Assembly (NCBI GenBank): GCA_036365455.1
Contig: JAWQUS010000007.1
Coordinates: forward strand, 20,724,001-20,788,000
Direction of reading: 5' to 3'
Source of the DNA: Macrosoma leucophasiata
Taxonomy: Eukaryota > Arthropoda > Insecta > Lepidoptera > Hedylidae
Length of the DNA: 64,000 nucleotides
The position numbers were made by a program, and so were the translations under genes. The stretch's first letter is position 1; the number at the start of each line of letters is the position of its first letter. This document shows positions 33,992 to 45,795 of this stretch, one piece after another. Below the pieces are notes generated by a model. The model made no database searches and was not told the origin of the DNA. It was given only the letters and a program-made list of their open reading frames with translations.

Positions 33992-35779
33992 CAACCAATG
34001 ACTAGAGCGAAAGTTGCACCGCCTCTAATCCTATATGTCTTATGTACCTTCGCCCTAAGCGGTTGTTCGGACCAGCAGCGGTCTCCCTTAGGGTGTTGCG
34101 CTAAATTTAGGCTGAGAGTCTTCTGTACTCGCCGATTGCTCGGTGAAGTAAACATACGTGCTTCGAAAAAAAACTTAAATGATTCGGAAAAAGAAAAAAG
34201 AGGTTTGTAGATTCTATTAAGTAGCACCTTTTGTATTGCAGTACCCACTACATAATTGTGCATCATTGCCTACAATACTCATCCTCTGTTTCCAAAATAT
34301 GTTTGTGTCGTTCAAAAATTTGCTAAAACTAATTTATTGACGACCAGTGTTTGTTGATAGGATATTTATTACGTCGTGTGGCGGGTTGCCCACTTCCCTC
34401 TAAAATGGTCGAGGAGGGCAATGGCTGTCACATGCGTCACATTCGTGAACGGGTGCTGTTGGTGGGGACTGGTCTGTTCTGGTTTGCAGGAGCTACATCT
34501 CATTTAGTAGACAGCAGTTTATTTGCATCTATGCTATGGACGTTCACATAATTTGATTTTTCACGATGATCTGTACTGTATTTAAGCTCTCATTTAAAAA
34601 AGTTCTTACTGAGTTTGTTGGGTAGCGGAGTTCTTCTCAGTAGTGACTGCACTTGGAACTCTGCTAAGTGAATAACTTTGATCTTGACGAATAAGTTTTT
34701 TTTTTTCTTCATTTATCATCATTGAAGGAATTGAAAAATTTTGTGATTATTATGTTTTAATTAAGAAGTTTAAATTCTAATTTTTAATTTACTATTTATA
34801 TGTTTTTGCTTTTACGATATATAATGGTTATTCGCTCAAGGTATTTTATGATTTCTTTATGTTTTGAAAGTATCTGTAAAGATTACTAAAGATCTATTCG
34901 AAATAAAAATATTTTCTATTCTATTCTATTCTATGGATCTCTACTGGCATCGGTTAGGCAATCTACGGCAATCATACAATAAAGATCTGTAACTTCATCA
35001 TCGATTTTAAAATCGTCCACTTCCCCACAAAATTACTATATTAAGGAGAAAAGAAAAAACATACAGTATTATTGTTATATATTAATATATCTTGAAAGAT
35101 CTTCTATGCGTACAAATAATCATCTAACACAATCACGATAAAAATCGATAATATCAAACGAAAATAATATCTTAAATATCCTTATCATTACAAATTAATT
35201 TAATTTGTGTGATCCTTCTACATGTAATTGGATTTATGATTAATTCGCCAGCAAATCGGCTTATCGATTGAGAAAAACAATTATCATCGATACCTTGTCA
35301 CGATCGAATCTGACTGTTTATTCATAGTATCGATTACGTGCCGAATTATTACAATGTTCGATGAAAGAGGTCTTTGTTTTATTTAATAACGGGTCTGATG
35401 TCCAGATGAGGTTAACGACCGTTGGTAACCAGCATTTGATTGTGTTGTATCTAAGTTAATTCTAGAATGTGTTTGTTTTTGCATATAAATTAAGGAAATA
35501 CCGTAAAAGCTAGATAAAAGTGTTATTTATAACAGGTAGATTGTTGGTACTAGCTAATTGTTTAATAATGATATTATTTAAATCTTAGGTATAGTGTCTG
35601 ACTTATTGTAGCAATTATCTTCTGTATCGTTAACTGTAATACTATGTGCATACAGAGACTACTGCTATAGAATAATTTAAGACGCACTTGTATCTTCCAA
35701 ATTGTAATATCAAAAGTTTCTAAAATTAAACTTCTTTCTTCTTCTTCTCTGTTGTAATCGCAAGCGGCTATTACACAAA
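33992..35779. other. Intergenic, nothing firmly recognised
   Basis: Contains GC-richer patches (33993-34150, 34370-34530) with short open frames that match no family I know. The rest is AT-rich. Confidence 0.45.
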
Positions 35780-38700
35780 AAGGGTAGGGTGGGAAGTCAG
35801 GGTATGGTATTGGTGGAAAGTGCTGCGTTAGTAAGGTCAGTACTATCCTCGAAAAGCCAATGAAAACCATCTGCTGTGTTTGTAGTGGAACACCATACCA
35901 AAAACAGAGCCCTGACCAGTCCGAGTCCTCCACGTCCCCGTCGTCCACTCTGGGAACTGCTGCGACCACGCAACCGCGTGACCACTGCCTTAGTGTTGCA
36001 ACTGAGCTGAGGAGGCAGGGCAAAAGGCGAACATTCTGCGCCTGAAAACAGAATCAACCTTACTGAGGGAGGATACCCGAAACAAACTGAGCGTGTTCAT
36101 AAGCTCTTGAAGCGGCAGCCCCGCTAATGAACTAAGGCATAGTGGGTTAATCACCTGCTTGCTCGAAAACCCCTGATTAAAGAAACCGAAACAGTGCAAA
36201 ACCGGACCGATCCTATACCGACGACCCTTGGCATGAAAATACGGACTCGAATTGCTTTTTGGAATATACGAACGCTTACCGATGACGTAAGACTAGCTCA
36301 AGTAGAAGCAGAAATGCTCAGATACAACCTGCAAATACTCGGCCTGAGTGAAGTGCGAAGAAATGGTTTTGGCGAATTGAGAACGGACAAGGGCTTAACT
36401 TTGCTGTACTCCGGCAAGGAAAGGGAGGAGGAGGTGCATGAACATGGCGTAGGACTCCTTCTTTCAGAGTCTGCTAAGAAAAGCCTATTAGACTGGAAGC
36501 CGATCTCGGATCGTATCATGTGCGCCCGTTTTAACACCAGAGTTCGTAAAATCTCTATAATTCAATGTTATGCTCCTACCAATTCGGCGTCGCAAGAAAC
36601 CAAAGACGATTTTTACGACTTGCTTAATACCACCATTAAAAACATCAGGAGACAGGATATCGTAATTGTAATGGGAGACCTAAACGCAAAAGTTGGGCTA
36701 TGTAACAAAAGCCGCGAGAGATACATGGGAAAGCAAGGACTTGGAGTGTGCAATGAAAATGGAGAAAGGTTTCTAGAGTTCTGCCAAAACCAAGATCTAA
36801 CCATCGGTGGTACTTTATTCATCCATAAAGATATCCACAAGTACACCTGGACTTCACCCGATGGCATTACAAGGAACCAAATCGATCATTTGGCCATTAG
36901 CTCCAAATGGCGTTCGTCTTTACTGGATGTACGTAATCGCAGAGGCGCTGATATAGATAGCGATCACCACTTAGTTGTCGCAGAAGTGCGTCTCAAAATT
37001 GCGGTAGCGCGACCAAGTGCTCGACCAGGCAAAATTGGAAAACGATTCGACACCTGTAAGTTGCAAGACCCGATCGTATCCGATATGTTCAAACTTGAAC
37101 TTCGCAATCGTTTTTCCAGGCTTGAAGTACCTGCGGACACCATAGAGGACAAATGGAACCACATCAAAGTGGCTTACACCGAGGCTAGCTCCGTCGTCTT
37201 AGGACACAAATTGCGATCTCGTGACGAATGGATTTCACAGGCGACATGGGATCTCATTGGCAGTAGAAAAGAGATTCATCTTAAATTATTGGATACACGC
37301 GATGAAGCACGAAAGGAAAATCTCATGCAACAGTACCGCCAGATGCGTAGAAAAATTTATCGCAGCACCCGTAAAGACAGAAGAAAGTGGGCTGACGGTA
37401 TTGCTGACCAAGCCCAACTTGCTGCTAAGACCGGAAATCTGAAAGAGCTCTATAAAGCGACAAAAACCTTGGCTGGGAAAAGTAGTGTTAAGAAGAAGCC
37501 ACTCAAATCCAATGAGGGTCAAATAATCGTTACGTCAGAAGGGCAACTGAAACGTTGGCGAGAACATTTTGAGGAAGTCTTCCAAAGCTCCGTGATCATG
37601 AGACCACCTCAGATGCAAGACACTATATCGCCGCCTCGACTTCTTGATATAGACACTGCTCCTCCTAATCAGGACGAAGTAGCAGAGGCTATCATATCGT
37701 TGAAGAACGGTAAAGCGCCAGGTCTCGATTTAATATGTGCGGAAATGCTTAAAGCGGACTTTCCCTTCGCTGTAGAGACTATGACGCCTTTAATCGAATC
37801 CATATGGAATAGCGAAGAACTACCTGATGACTGGAATAAGGGACTACTAATAACTTTGCCCAAGAAGGGAGATCTTAGTCTATGCAGCAACTGGAGAGGT
37901 ATCACTCTACTCTCGATTCCGTCTAAGGTCTTCTGTAAAGTCATCATGAATAGGTTATCCAAGGCTGTAGAACCGCTTCTGAGAAATGAGCAGGCTGGTT
38001 TTCGGCGTGACCGCTCGTGTACCGACCAAATCAATACACTACGGATTATACTTGAGCAGGCTTCAGAATGGCAAAGGGATTTATATGTTACCTTTGTTGA
38101 CTTTGAAAAAGCTTTTGACACGTTGAGTTGGTCCAGTCTATGGTCGCGCCTTCTGTTCATTGGTGTACCGCCGAAAATCGTCAACCTCATCAAAGCTGTC
38201 TACAGGAATTACTCGTGCAGAGTAACGCATGACGGCCTAATTTCTGAAGATATCGCCGTGCTTTCTGGTGTTCGTCAAGGATGCCTCTTGTCGCCGCTCC
38301 TTTTCTTAGTTGCCTTAGATGGAATTATGCATAGCTTGTATCGGAATGGGCGCCGCGGGATAGAGTGGGGTATATCCAATATCTTAGAAGACTTGGACTA
38401 TGCCGATGACTTATGCCTCCTGAGTCATACACTCGCCGACATGCAGGCTAAGCTCGACGACCTAAAGTCTACCGCATTAAATACTGGCGTAAAGATTAAC
38501 ACTAGGAAGACCCAAGAGATGCGTAGTGGAGTGACGAATACGACACCGTTGAGGATAGGCAGCGACATAGTGGAGCGCGTTCATAAGTTTACGTATCTGG
38601 GTAGCGTCGTATCAGAGACGGGAGGTACGGAAGATGACGTCACTTCACGTATCGCTAAAGCCCAAGTGACTTTCGCGCAGCTGCGGCCCATTTGGCAGTC

Positions 38701-39200
38701 AAATAAACTGACTCGTAGAGTTAAGCTCAGAATTTTCAAGTCCAACGTGAAGTCCGTGCTATTGTATGGCTGCGAAACCTGGAAGGTCACCAAGGCCATT
38801 TCATACCAACTCCAGGTTTTCGTTAATCGTTGTCTTCGCAAAATTCTCGGGATATACTGGCCCGAGAAAATCTCAAATGTGAACCTACTTGAACGCTGCC
38901 ACGAGACTTCAATCGAGGAACAAGTTAGGCGCCGTAAGTGGAATTGGATTGGCCACACACTCCGACGGGGTCCTGATCACATACCAAAACAGGCATTGGA
39001 CTGGAACCCCCAAGGAAAGCGAAAGCGTGGTCGTCCGAAGCAGACTTGGCGACGAACAGTTACTGACGATGTGAAGAAGATCGGGAAGTGTTGGAGTGAA
39101 ATTAAGCGCGAGGCTCAAGACCGATCGAGATGGAGAACCACTGTGGACGCCCTCTGCCCCATCTAGGGGACATAGGACCATAAGTCAAGTAAGTCATTAC
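35780..39200 (+). mobile_element. RTE-like LINE, apparently full-length coding part
   Basis: A 5' leader of uncertain start (about 35780-36232, GC-richer than its surroundings), one long ORF, and a very short 3' end with caagtaagtcatt-type repeats after the stop. A short 3' UTR and a single endonuclease-RT protein are typical of RTE-group LINEs. Exact ends and the target duplication are not determined. Confidence 0.75.
36233..39166 (+). CDS. Endonuclease/reverse transcriptase of an RTE-like LINE
   Basis: 977 codons from the first ATG (MKIRTRIAFWNIRTL) with no stop or frameshift. Residues ~1-250 form an APE-type endonuclease that nicks target DNA: SEVRR near residue 43, YAPTN, GDLN at 148-151 and SDHH at 243-246. 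The reverse transcriptase follows: KNGKAPGLD, LPKKGD…NWRGITLL, EQAGFR, VDFEKAFD, GVRQGC, and the catalytic YADD at 723-726. The C-terminal ~150 residues have WIGHTLRR, KRKRGRPK and a final basic/Trp-rich block usual for this group. The open frame can be read 39 bases further upstream from a GTG, but ATG 36233 suits the endonuclease start. Intactness suggests a young and perhaps active copy. Exact clade (RTE versus Proto2-like) is not settled. Confidence 0.9.
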   Translation: MKIRTRIAFWNIRTLTDDVRLAQVEAEMLRYNLQILGLSEVRRNGFGELRTDKGLTLLYSGKEREEEVHEHGVGLLLSESAKKSLLDWKPISDRIMCARFNTRVRKISIIQCYAPTNSASQETKDDFYDLLNTTIKNIRRQDIVIVMGDLNAKVGLCNKSRERYMGKQGLGVCNENGERFLEFCQNQDLTIGGTLFIHKDIHKYTWTSPDGITRNQIDHLAISSKWRSSLLDVRNRRGADIDSDHHLVVAEVRLKIAVARPSARPGKIGKRFDTCKLQDPIVSDMFKLELRNRFSRLEVPADTIEDKWNHIKVAYTEASSVVLGHKLRSRDEWISQATWDLIGSRKEIHLKLLDTRDEARKENLMQQYRQMRRKIYRSTRKDRRKWADGIADQAQLAAKTGNLKELYKATKTLAGKSSVKKKPLKSNEGQIIVTSEGQLKRWREHFEEVFQSSVIMRPPQMQDTISPPRLLDIDTAPPNQDEVAEAIISLKNGKAPGLDLICAEMLKADFPFAVETMTPLIESIWNSEELPDDWNKGLLITLPKKGDLSLCSNWRGITLLSIPSKVFCKVIMNRLSKAVEPLLRNEQAGFRRDRSCTDQINTLRIILEQASEWQRDLYVTFVDFEKAFDTLSWSSLWSRLLFIGVPPKIVNLIKAVYRNYSCRVTHDGLISEDIAVLSGVRQGCLLSPLLFLVALDGIMHSLYRNGRRGIEWGISNILEDLDYADDLCLLSHTLADMQAKLDDLKSTALNTGVKINTRKTQEMRSGVTNTTPLRIGSDIVERVHKFTYLGSVVSETGGTEDDVTSRIAKAQVTFAQLRPIWQSNKLTRRVKLRIFKSNVKSVLLYGCETWKVTKAISYQLQVFVNRCLRKILGIYWPEKISNVNLLERCHETSIEEQVRRRKWNWIGHTLRRGPDHIPKQALDWNPQGKRKRGRPKQTWRRTVTDDVKKIGKCWSEIKREAQDRSRWRTTVDALCPI

Positions 39201-39210
39201 ACAAAAAAGA

Positions 39211-40263
39211 TTCTGCAGATTTGTATCACATCATCATCGTCAAAGGCGTTGCAGCCCAGGGAGTGTCTTGGTCTGGTGTTGGATATCCTTCGCGTACAAT
39301 CTTTTCTTGGTTCTTCCTCTCCAATTTCTTACGTCCATTGTTTTCAGGGTCTGTTTTACTCCATTAACGGCCATCTGAATTTAGGTTTGTCTCGGTTTGT
39401 ATCACGAAATTCGCAAAAACCACTCTTGTTTTCTCTTGTTTTATCAGTAAAAATTCACGATAAATGAGTACTAGCACTCAGCGTGGACGTTAAGACACAT
39501 CATCCTGTGTCCTTAAAATTTTTAATTTCTTTTAAATTTCTTGCACATAATAGAGGTCTATCTCTATTATGCCTTAATCGAGTATATTTTCAAACGAACT
39601 TTCTTCTACATTGTTCCATGTAATAGGGTCAGAGTTTCTAGGATAATTTTTTTAATTTCTGTAGCACGTTGAGAACTTCCAATTGAAAAATTTACAACAA
39701 AAATCGCTCTAAAGCCATTCCTGAAGTTGTAATCTGTTATTTTCTATCTTCCTTAACTTTCACTTACATGTAATATGTGTTAAAGTTAAGGAAGATAGAA
39801 AACATATTGATAATAGATAACAACTCACTCGATCACGATTTCACTATTTCCAAGATTCGACATGAAAACTTTAACTGTGACCGCAACCGAACAATTTGGA
39901 AAAGGGTGCCGATATTGTTAATGAAATTCGCGATAGGATATGGCACAGGAAGTTGCAATATCTATATTATCATTTAATTAACCGATCGACTTGTCATTCT
40001 TTACTCGGACGAGCTGCGTGTCGGTTGTGTACAATGTGAATTGAACGTGAGTGTTATTTTATTGATCGTTTCTATTCCGCGCGGGATTTCCCGGTGTTGT
40101 AAATATTTCGGGTATTTTATGTTTTGCTTTCCGTTATCTCAGATGGCATAGCAAAACCGGTTTTTATCGATACTTATGGCATTTAATATATTAAGTTTTA
40201 AGTATTAAGTAAACTTATCTATATTATATAATAAATTGGATGATATAGATCTGTAGAGATTAG
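39211..40263. other. Intergenic, one hairpin
   Basis: No supported gene. The hairpin at 39740-39802 is listed separately. Confidence 0.5.
39740..39802. repeat. Perfect hairpin, 21-bp arms
   Basis: The left arm 39740-39760 (ttttctatcttccttaactt…) is the exact complement of 39782-39802; the loop is 21 nt. Its size is within the range of microRNA-like or small MITE hairpins. Confidence 0.85.
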
Positions 40264-40851
40264 ATTTTTTTATGATACGTTGCAAACAACGCGGATGTGA
40301 CGGCCACCCCTGACGCATACCTAAGTGGTTTTGCCGAGTTATTGCAGTATTATAGGTAACTGCCTCGGTAGCCTGGTGGTAGCAGACCACTACTACTACA
40401 CTGAGGTCCTGGGTTCGGAACCCGGGTAGGGGGTTATCAGAGATAATGGTGTAAAGTTCTTTATCTCTGGTTCTATTGGGATTTTTCAATTTTCTGGAAA
40501 TTGCCCAGTACCTCGAAGTTTGGTAATGTGCCCGGAGATGGCAACTGGCTCGCCACCTGTTACATGGGTCAAAACGTAACCGGCGAATCGTGGGTGTTTG
40601 CATGTATGCTTGAATGCATGCAATTACCTCTGCTTACCCTATCGGGGATTACAGGCGTGAAGTTACGTTATAGGTAGTAGGTACCTATTATTGTGGGGAC
40701 AACTGGTTATTACGGGGATACATTACCATCTACCTTTCGAATGGGAACACGATAGTGGTGAATACTACACAACATTAGACAACATATAGGTAATGCAGTG
40801 AAGCTCGAGCTCGGAAACTGCTCGGAACTATACCACCAATAAAAGCTTAAT
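40264..40851 (-). repeat. Family A copy interrupted by a SINE
   Basis: Degenerate reverse-orientation family A: 40264-40350 (tgcaaacaac … ccacccctga) and 40680-40851 (ttacggggatacattaccat … ctataccaccaataaaa). A family F SINE sits between the halves. Confidence 0.6.
40355..40676 (+). repeat. tRNA-derived SINE (family F), complete
   Basis: Head ctgcctcggtagcctggtgg with an A-box-like TAGCCTGGTGG and B-box-like ggttcggaacc, then a body (ttctattgggatttttcaat, cggagatggcaactggctcg, ggtcaaaacgtaaccggcga) and a tail gcgtgaagttacgttat. RNA polymerase III would be expected to transcribe the source copies. Confidence 0.75.
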
Positions 40852-40877
40852 CTATCTGCCTGATACCATTTTATCAG

Positions 40878-40985
40878 CCATATCGTCTTCCGGTTAGGTG
40901 GTAATGTATGGCCCCGTAATTATTATAATATACACATAACAACTTAGCCCTCAGGAATGACCAAATCCAAAATGTATATGCATTC
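40878..40985 (+). repeat. Family A retroposon, degenerate
   Basis: Contains ttccggttaggtggtaatgt … cttagccctcaggaatgacc. Confidence 0.5.
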
Positions 40986-41609
40986 TGACATATCAGACAT
41001 AGACATATACATCAATTAACTTAACATTCACGTTTGTTGTTCGTTTGTCACCGTGGTACAACAAAAATAGGCTTTTGATTTAAACGTCTGAAGAAATTGC
41101 TGTAAACTAAAACTATTTAAATAGAGACAAAAAAAATATGAGTAGTTAGAAAACTAACTGTAAAACAACAAACGGTTGTGCTATAAGAAAATGGCAAAAA
41201 GCAAGAGTTAACGCACCTTGTAATTAAAACAAAATAAAAAACAAATTTCAGTTCACGCAGCATTTAATTAGTTAACGTAGTTAGAGCAATTAAACCCTTA
41301 TAATGAACCGAGGCAGGAAGTTGCGAAATTTTATCACCATCTAAAATGTGATCGCGTGTGATAGGGAACTAATTGCAATATTCACAAATTGCCACTTGGT
41401 CGCATCAGTTTCAGGCATGCAAATTTTACGTCCGTCGTCAATTTGGCCAATTAGAGAATTGGAGCAGTATTCAAGGTGACTGGTGTCCGTGAAACATCTA
41501 TACATCTTTACAAATAAATAAAATTAGAGTGTCTGTTTGTAATATAAGAATAACCGCTTTTTAATAAATGCATATGTATGTATACACGGTACATATACCA
41601 AAACAACAT
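40986..41609. other. Intergenic; TAAT-rich single-copy stretch 41240-41480
   Basis: No ORF. 41240-41480 contains atttaattagttaa, gaactaattgcaat and ccaattagagaattgg. These are homeodomain-type core sites in a non-repetitive stretch 4.4 kb upstream of the aristaless start codon. Regulatory function is a guess. Confidence 0.35.
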
Positions 41610-41828
41610 TTTTTACTATTTTTGTCTGTCTGTCTGTCTGTCTATCTGTTTGTTCCCGCTAATCTTGGGAAGGGCTGGACCGATTTTGACGGGACTTTCG
41701 CTGGCAGATAGCTTATGTAATGAGGAGTAACTTAGGCTACTTTTATACTAGCTGCGCCCCCGACTTCGTCCGGGTAGATACTGAACAATCATAAATTCTC
41801 ACGTGGACGGAGTCGCGGGTACAGCTAG
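41610..41828. mobile_element. Helitron-like element ends
   Basis: A (tctg)n stretch and ctaatcttgggaagggctgg are followed by two facing termini: ctagctgcgcccccgacttc (41748) and cggagtcgcgggtacagctag (ending 41828, followed by T). Likely two truncated Helitron-like insertions in opposite orientation. Confidence 0.55.
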
Positions 41829-41971
41829 TGTGACATTTTAATACAGAATGCTCATATTTCTCAGTACTCAATTGTGTTCCAAAATATGTATGTAATAAAA
41901 ATACATACGTAATTTTGAATCGAATTTTCCCGCAGTATTACAAAATTCTCGTTATTGTCACCCGCAAGCCC

Positions 41972-42182
41972 TACTATGTTTCGGACAGGTGGTAATGTAC
42001 GGCCCTGTGATTTCCCAGGGGCATTTATAACACCTTAGGCCTCAAAGGATGGCAACGCATTTACATTGACATCTCTGGTTTCATGTAAACGTTTAATAGG
42101 CTACACCATTGCAATGTTTATGCATTCGCACGCCTGAGGCCTAACCTACTCGTATTATGCCTCTGGAACGGAAATTACGTAA
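41972..42182. repeat. Two family A fragments, opposed
   Basis: Plus fragment 41972-42080 (ggacaggtggtaatgtacgg … gatggcaacgcatttac) and minus fragment 42118-42182 (cgcctgaggcctaacc … gaacggaaattac). Confidence 0.6.
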
Positions 42183-42229
42183 GCCGATAAAATATATTTT
42201 ACGCATTTTATCTATCCTAACTGACTACT

Positions 42230-42386
42230 GACTACTGAACGCGCTAATCTCAGGTACTACGGGTCGGATTTGAAAAATTATTTCAGTGTTAGATAGCCCA
42301 TTTAACGAGGAAGGCTATAGGTTATATTATCACGCTATGACTAATAGGAACGGAGCAGCGCGGGCAAAGCCGGGGCGGGCCGCTAG
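42230..42386 (+). mobile_element. Helitron-like 3' end
   Basis: Degenerate body with cgctaatctcaggtactacg and a 3' end gccggggcgggccgctag followed by T. Confidence 0.5.
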
Positions 42387-43817
42387 TAACTAAATATTTC
42401 GAATAATAGGGGGCGTTCATTATTACGTGAGACGTTTGGAAGGGGGATCGCGGTAAATATTACGTGTGTTTATTCCGCAGAAAGAAGAAACAGAAAAAAA
42501 AAGTATTACATTTGGTTCAATCAGATTAAGAATATTCTCGAATCGCGAGTATTAAATTGTTTGTTAATCTTTATCACAAAGAGTAAAGTGGTTTCATTAG
42601 ATTTTAGTGTGCGTGTTTATAATAATTTTATCCATTATTCGATCTGCAGTTTTACATAAGATTAATTACCTATAATTGTTGTAATCAATTTGTTTGTTAA
42701 TTATTAATTAGTGATTTCGTGGAATGGCATGACTGATCATTAAACTATGAGCAAACACCACAAGCGCTAGCGAGGGCGGGTAAAACAAAATAAAATCAGT
42801 AACCTACTGAAAAAGCTAAAGTAAAATTAGAGTTTGTCACGTTTATAAAACAAAATAAGGGCTGAAAATTCAACTTTAAGTTAAAGTAAAGTTTTAATCT
42901 TAATTATGTATGTCTTTATGTAAGGTCCAAAGGTTTATACCTCAGAACATAGATACCTAGTTACTCAATTACATTTAATGAAATTATAAGAAAAAATTGT
43001 AATATCATCTGGAGAAGCCACTGATTCCCTAAACACAGTGAATACTAGTTCGGGAATCTATGGAGTCAATATTTAAAACGATGTATGTTTTTTTTTAAAT
43101 GGTCTATGAATCTCGCTCTAAGTGTTTTTAGGGCCGTCGAAGCTATACGATTATGAATCATAATTTAAATCTTGCATCTTTAGATGTTTCTACGAGCGAA
43201 AAGATCTAATGGAAAAAATTGATATCACTATTATACGGAAATCGAATCCGGGACCTCAATTTAAACAGTAGTTGCCTTATTTATATACAACGACAATGAA
43301 AATTAACACTTATTACATTATCCCTTAAGTTCGATTCACAGTGTAGGCACCAATAATTTTCCGATTCATTAAGGAATTCATCATTAGTTGATCTAACAAT
43401 CAAACTCTTGTGTACTTATATAATTACAATTAATTACAGCATAAATCCAATAATAACAACGCTAGATCCTGAATAAATATCCTAAAAAATCCTAAAAAAA
43501 TCGCTAAAAAAAATACAACAGATTAAAACTGTTGATATAATAACAAAATTTAAATTCATCTATTCTGGCCCTGTGAAATGACCCTTACGACTTATTTTTC
43601 TTTTGATTTTCACAGACTTTCTATTTTTCGAGGCTACACTAGACTTTGCCGGTAACTCTCTGGTTTACATTAACTTAGAACTGGAGGTTTTAATGCAAAT
43701 AGCTCTAAGATTTTTTGATATCAATTCTTTTTTTTGCCTCTATGGCGTAGATACCTACATCACTATCACAAATCACATCTGCAATTTCTATACATATAAT
43801 ATATTATCTTCACGTGA
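42387..43817. other. Intergenic, AT-rich
   Basis: No supported gene. A B-box-like debris stretch occurs near 43240-43262 (aatcgaatccgggacctcaa). Confidence 0.5.
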
Positions 43818-43908
43818 CCCAGGAGCTACTCAATAAACTTGAGCGTTTCCAAAATTTCATAAGGTTCATATTTGGGTTACGTAAGTATGATCACATCTCT
43901 GAAAATTA
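43818..43908 (+). pseudogene. LINE reverse-transcriptase fragment
   Basis: Reads TQELLNKLERFQNFIRFIF then GLRKYDHISEN and a stop. This is the motif just after the RT domain in jockey/CR1-type LINEs. Following sequence to about 44010 holds more degraded LINE coding sequence (cattacctaccagccggaac). Confidence 0.6.
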
Positions 43909-44226
43909 AAACCTCAACTGGATAACCCAACACTACAGCGACAGTTCATCATTACCTACCAGCCGGAACACATCCACTACTGGACAGAGCCTTCCCCAAA
44001 GATGCCTACAACAGTGTTGCCCGTAATTAAGGGGGAATATGCCATAGGCTGGCGAATCGGCGATAGCAGTGAGTGTGAGTGTGAGACGATGCTGGCCCAT
44101 CCCACGTTATTATAATTATTTATTACCGCAAACGTCTGCGACTTACGTCGTAAAATGTGCTCACACGCAAGAAAATGTTTTGGCTAGTTTATTGTCATCG
44201 GTCACGGCTAGTAGACATATCCAATA

Positions 44227-44523
44227 TTTTTTTTTTTTTTTTTTTATGTTATAAAAGTGGCAAACAATCGTGCAGTTCTCATTGATGTTAAGTGATGACT
44301 GCAGCCTATAGACACCCACACAATGACCAGAGGTCAAAATGCAAATGCGCTGCCACTCCTGAGGCATTAGGTGTTATGCCTCTGTGCCGAAAATTACAGA
44401 GCCGTACATTACCACCTGACCGGAACACGATAGTGCTGAACACTACCATTTAACGGCAAGTATATTAGGTAATGCGGTGGTGCCTACGCCCGCGAGCTCC
44501 GTCACTAGAGCTCTACCACCAGT
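44227..44523 (-). repeat. Family A retroposon, full length
   Basis: Starts with a 19-base T-run (A tail on the other strand) and ends gagctctaccaccagt. Close to consensus throughout. Confidence 0.85.
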
Positions 44524-45149
44524 AAAAATGTAATATGTAATATGTTAATGCCCTTAATTATTTTCATTTGGTACGAAACCATACACCCGCACTAGCTTGA
44601 CTCAAAGTTGGGCTGTTTCTTCCCATTTTTTACAATTGCCTGCATCCATTCAATTACGAAAAACTACAATCATGACATTGAATAAAATCTATTTTGCTGT
44701 CCGTATATTAATATCGTGATTTACAACTATTACTCACAATGCTAATCCCGACCTCAGTTTCTAGTAACCAATTGACATATAATAATTTAATGCCATTAAC
44801 TTAATTACGTCCTGATTATGGAGTTGTTTAATTGGAACGTTATTACATGTTCAATAAGACATAAGAATTGCTAGAATGTTCGCTGGATCTAGGTTTTAAC
44901 TACGTGACGACTTGCGATCAATTTAAGTGCCGTTTAAATGAGTTTCGCTTTAAAGACAAATTGAAATGTTACTTACCAAATACAGGGACAAAGTATTTTG
45001 AAATAAAGTCATCAAATACAATGTAAGACATGATGACATTACTATGCATCTACATCTCTAGATGTCTAAGAATGTGGTAGTATTGCCAATAACTTCATTG
45101 CGTCACAGTTCAAGTATTTCCTCGCTATAGACCTAAATTGCTGTTTTTA
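44524..45149. other. Intergenic, upstream of the homeobox gene
   Basis: Single-copy-looking AT-rich DNA. I could not identify a core promoter. Confidence 0.4.
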
Positions 45150-45470
45150 TGTATGTAACTTCACGCCAGGTCCCAAACGGGGTAGGCAGAGAGTGTAGAG
45201 CGCCAGATATCCCGGTCCTGACATACCTCTCGTGCCTCATGTGCCTTCATCATTATCTTCATACATGCACGCGGATTCCTCGGACTTTTGACCGCATCAA
45301 GAGACAGAACTTGACCTGTTTGGTCATGGTATGTGAGTCTTGGTCTTCCTGGGCCTCTGCAACCATTTACATTCGCATTGTATATCTGTTTAGTCATTCG
45401 CTCATTCGACATTTTTTCTATATGCTCGAACAATCGGAGCATGCCTTTTTTCAATTATGCTGTTTTTACA
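45150..45470 (-). pseudogene. LINE ORF2 C-terminal fragment (family H)
   Basis: 97 codons on the minus strand read MKKGMLRLFEHIEKM, SNERMTKQIYNANVNG and CRGPGRPRLTYHDQ, then AREVCQDRDIWRSTLSAYP and a stop. This is the zinc-poor basic tail of an RTE/CR1-type polyprotein. It lies 0.4 kb from the aristaless start codon. A second copy is in intron 2 at 60150. Confidence 0.75.
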
Positions 45471-45795
45471 CGTTTTATATTAGTCTAATTCACAACTGAC
45501 TGCACGATCAGCAGAATGCTCCACTAGTAATCGGTGGTCACACCACCGATGGAAACGCTTAAGCCTAACCAATTAGTCTTCGGGAAATAAAGTACTCTGC
45601 ATATTTTGGAACTGATTTTCGAAATTATTGCCATACTATTCTATCATTTAGATCCTACTCTATGTTCTTCTATGATCCTACTATATGTTTTCTTTGGCTA
45701 TGTTCTGTATCGTGCAGTTAAATTTAATAAATTTGTCATAGAACAATGAAACAATTTTGTACATTTAATTGCAACAGTATCTCATCTCGTTCCAG
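45471..45795. other. 5' flank or 5' intron of the homeobox gene
   Basis: No repeat recognised. It ends in a pyrimidine-rich stretch and AG (tctcatctcgttccag, AG at 45794-45795) that would serve as a splice acceptor, so the true promoter may lie further upstream behind a noncoding or short coding first exon. Confidence 0.4.

Noticed and set aside
33988..34551. Short open frames in GC-richer patches
   Set aside because: No recognisable domain, no splice logic and overlapping frames on both strands.
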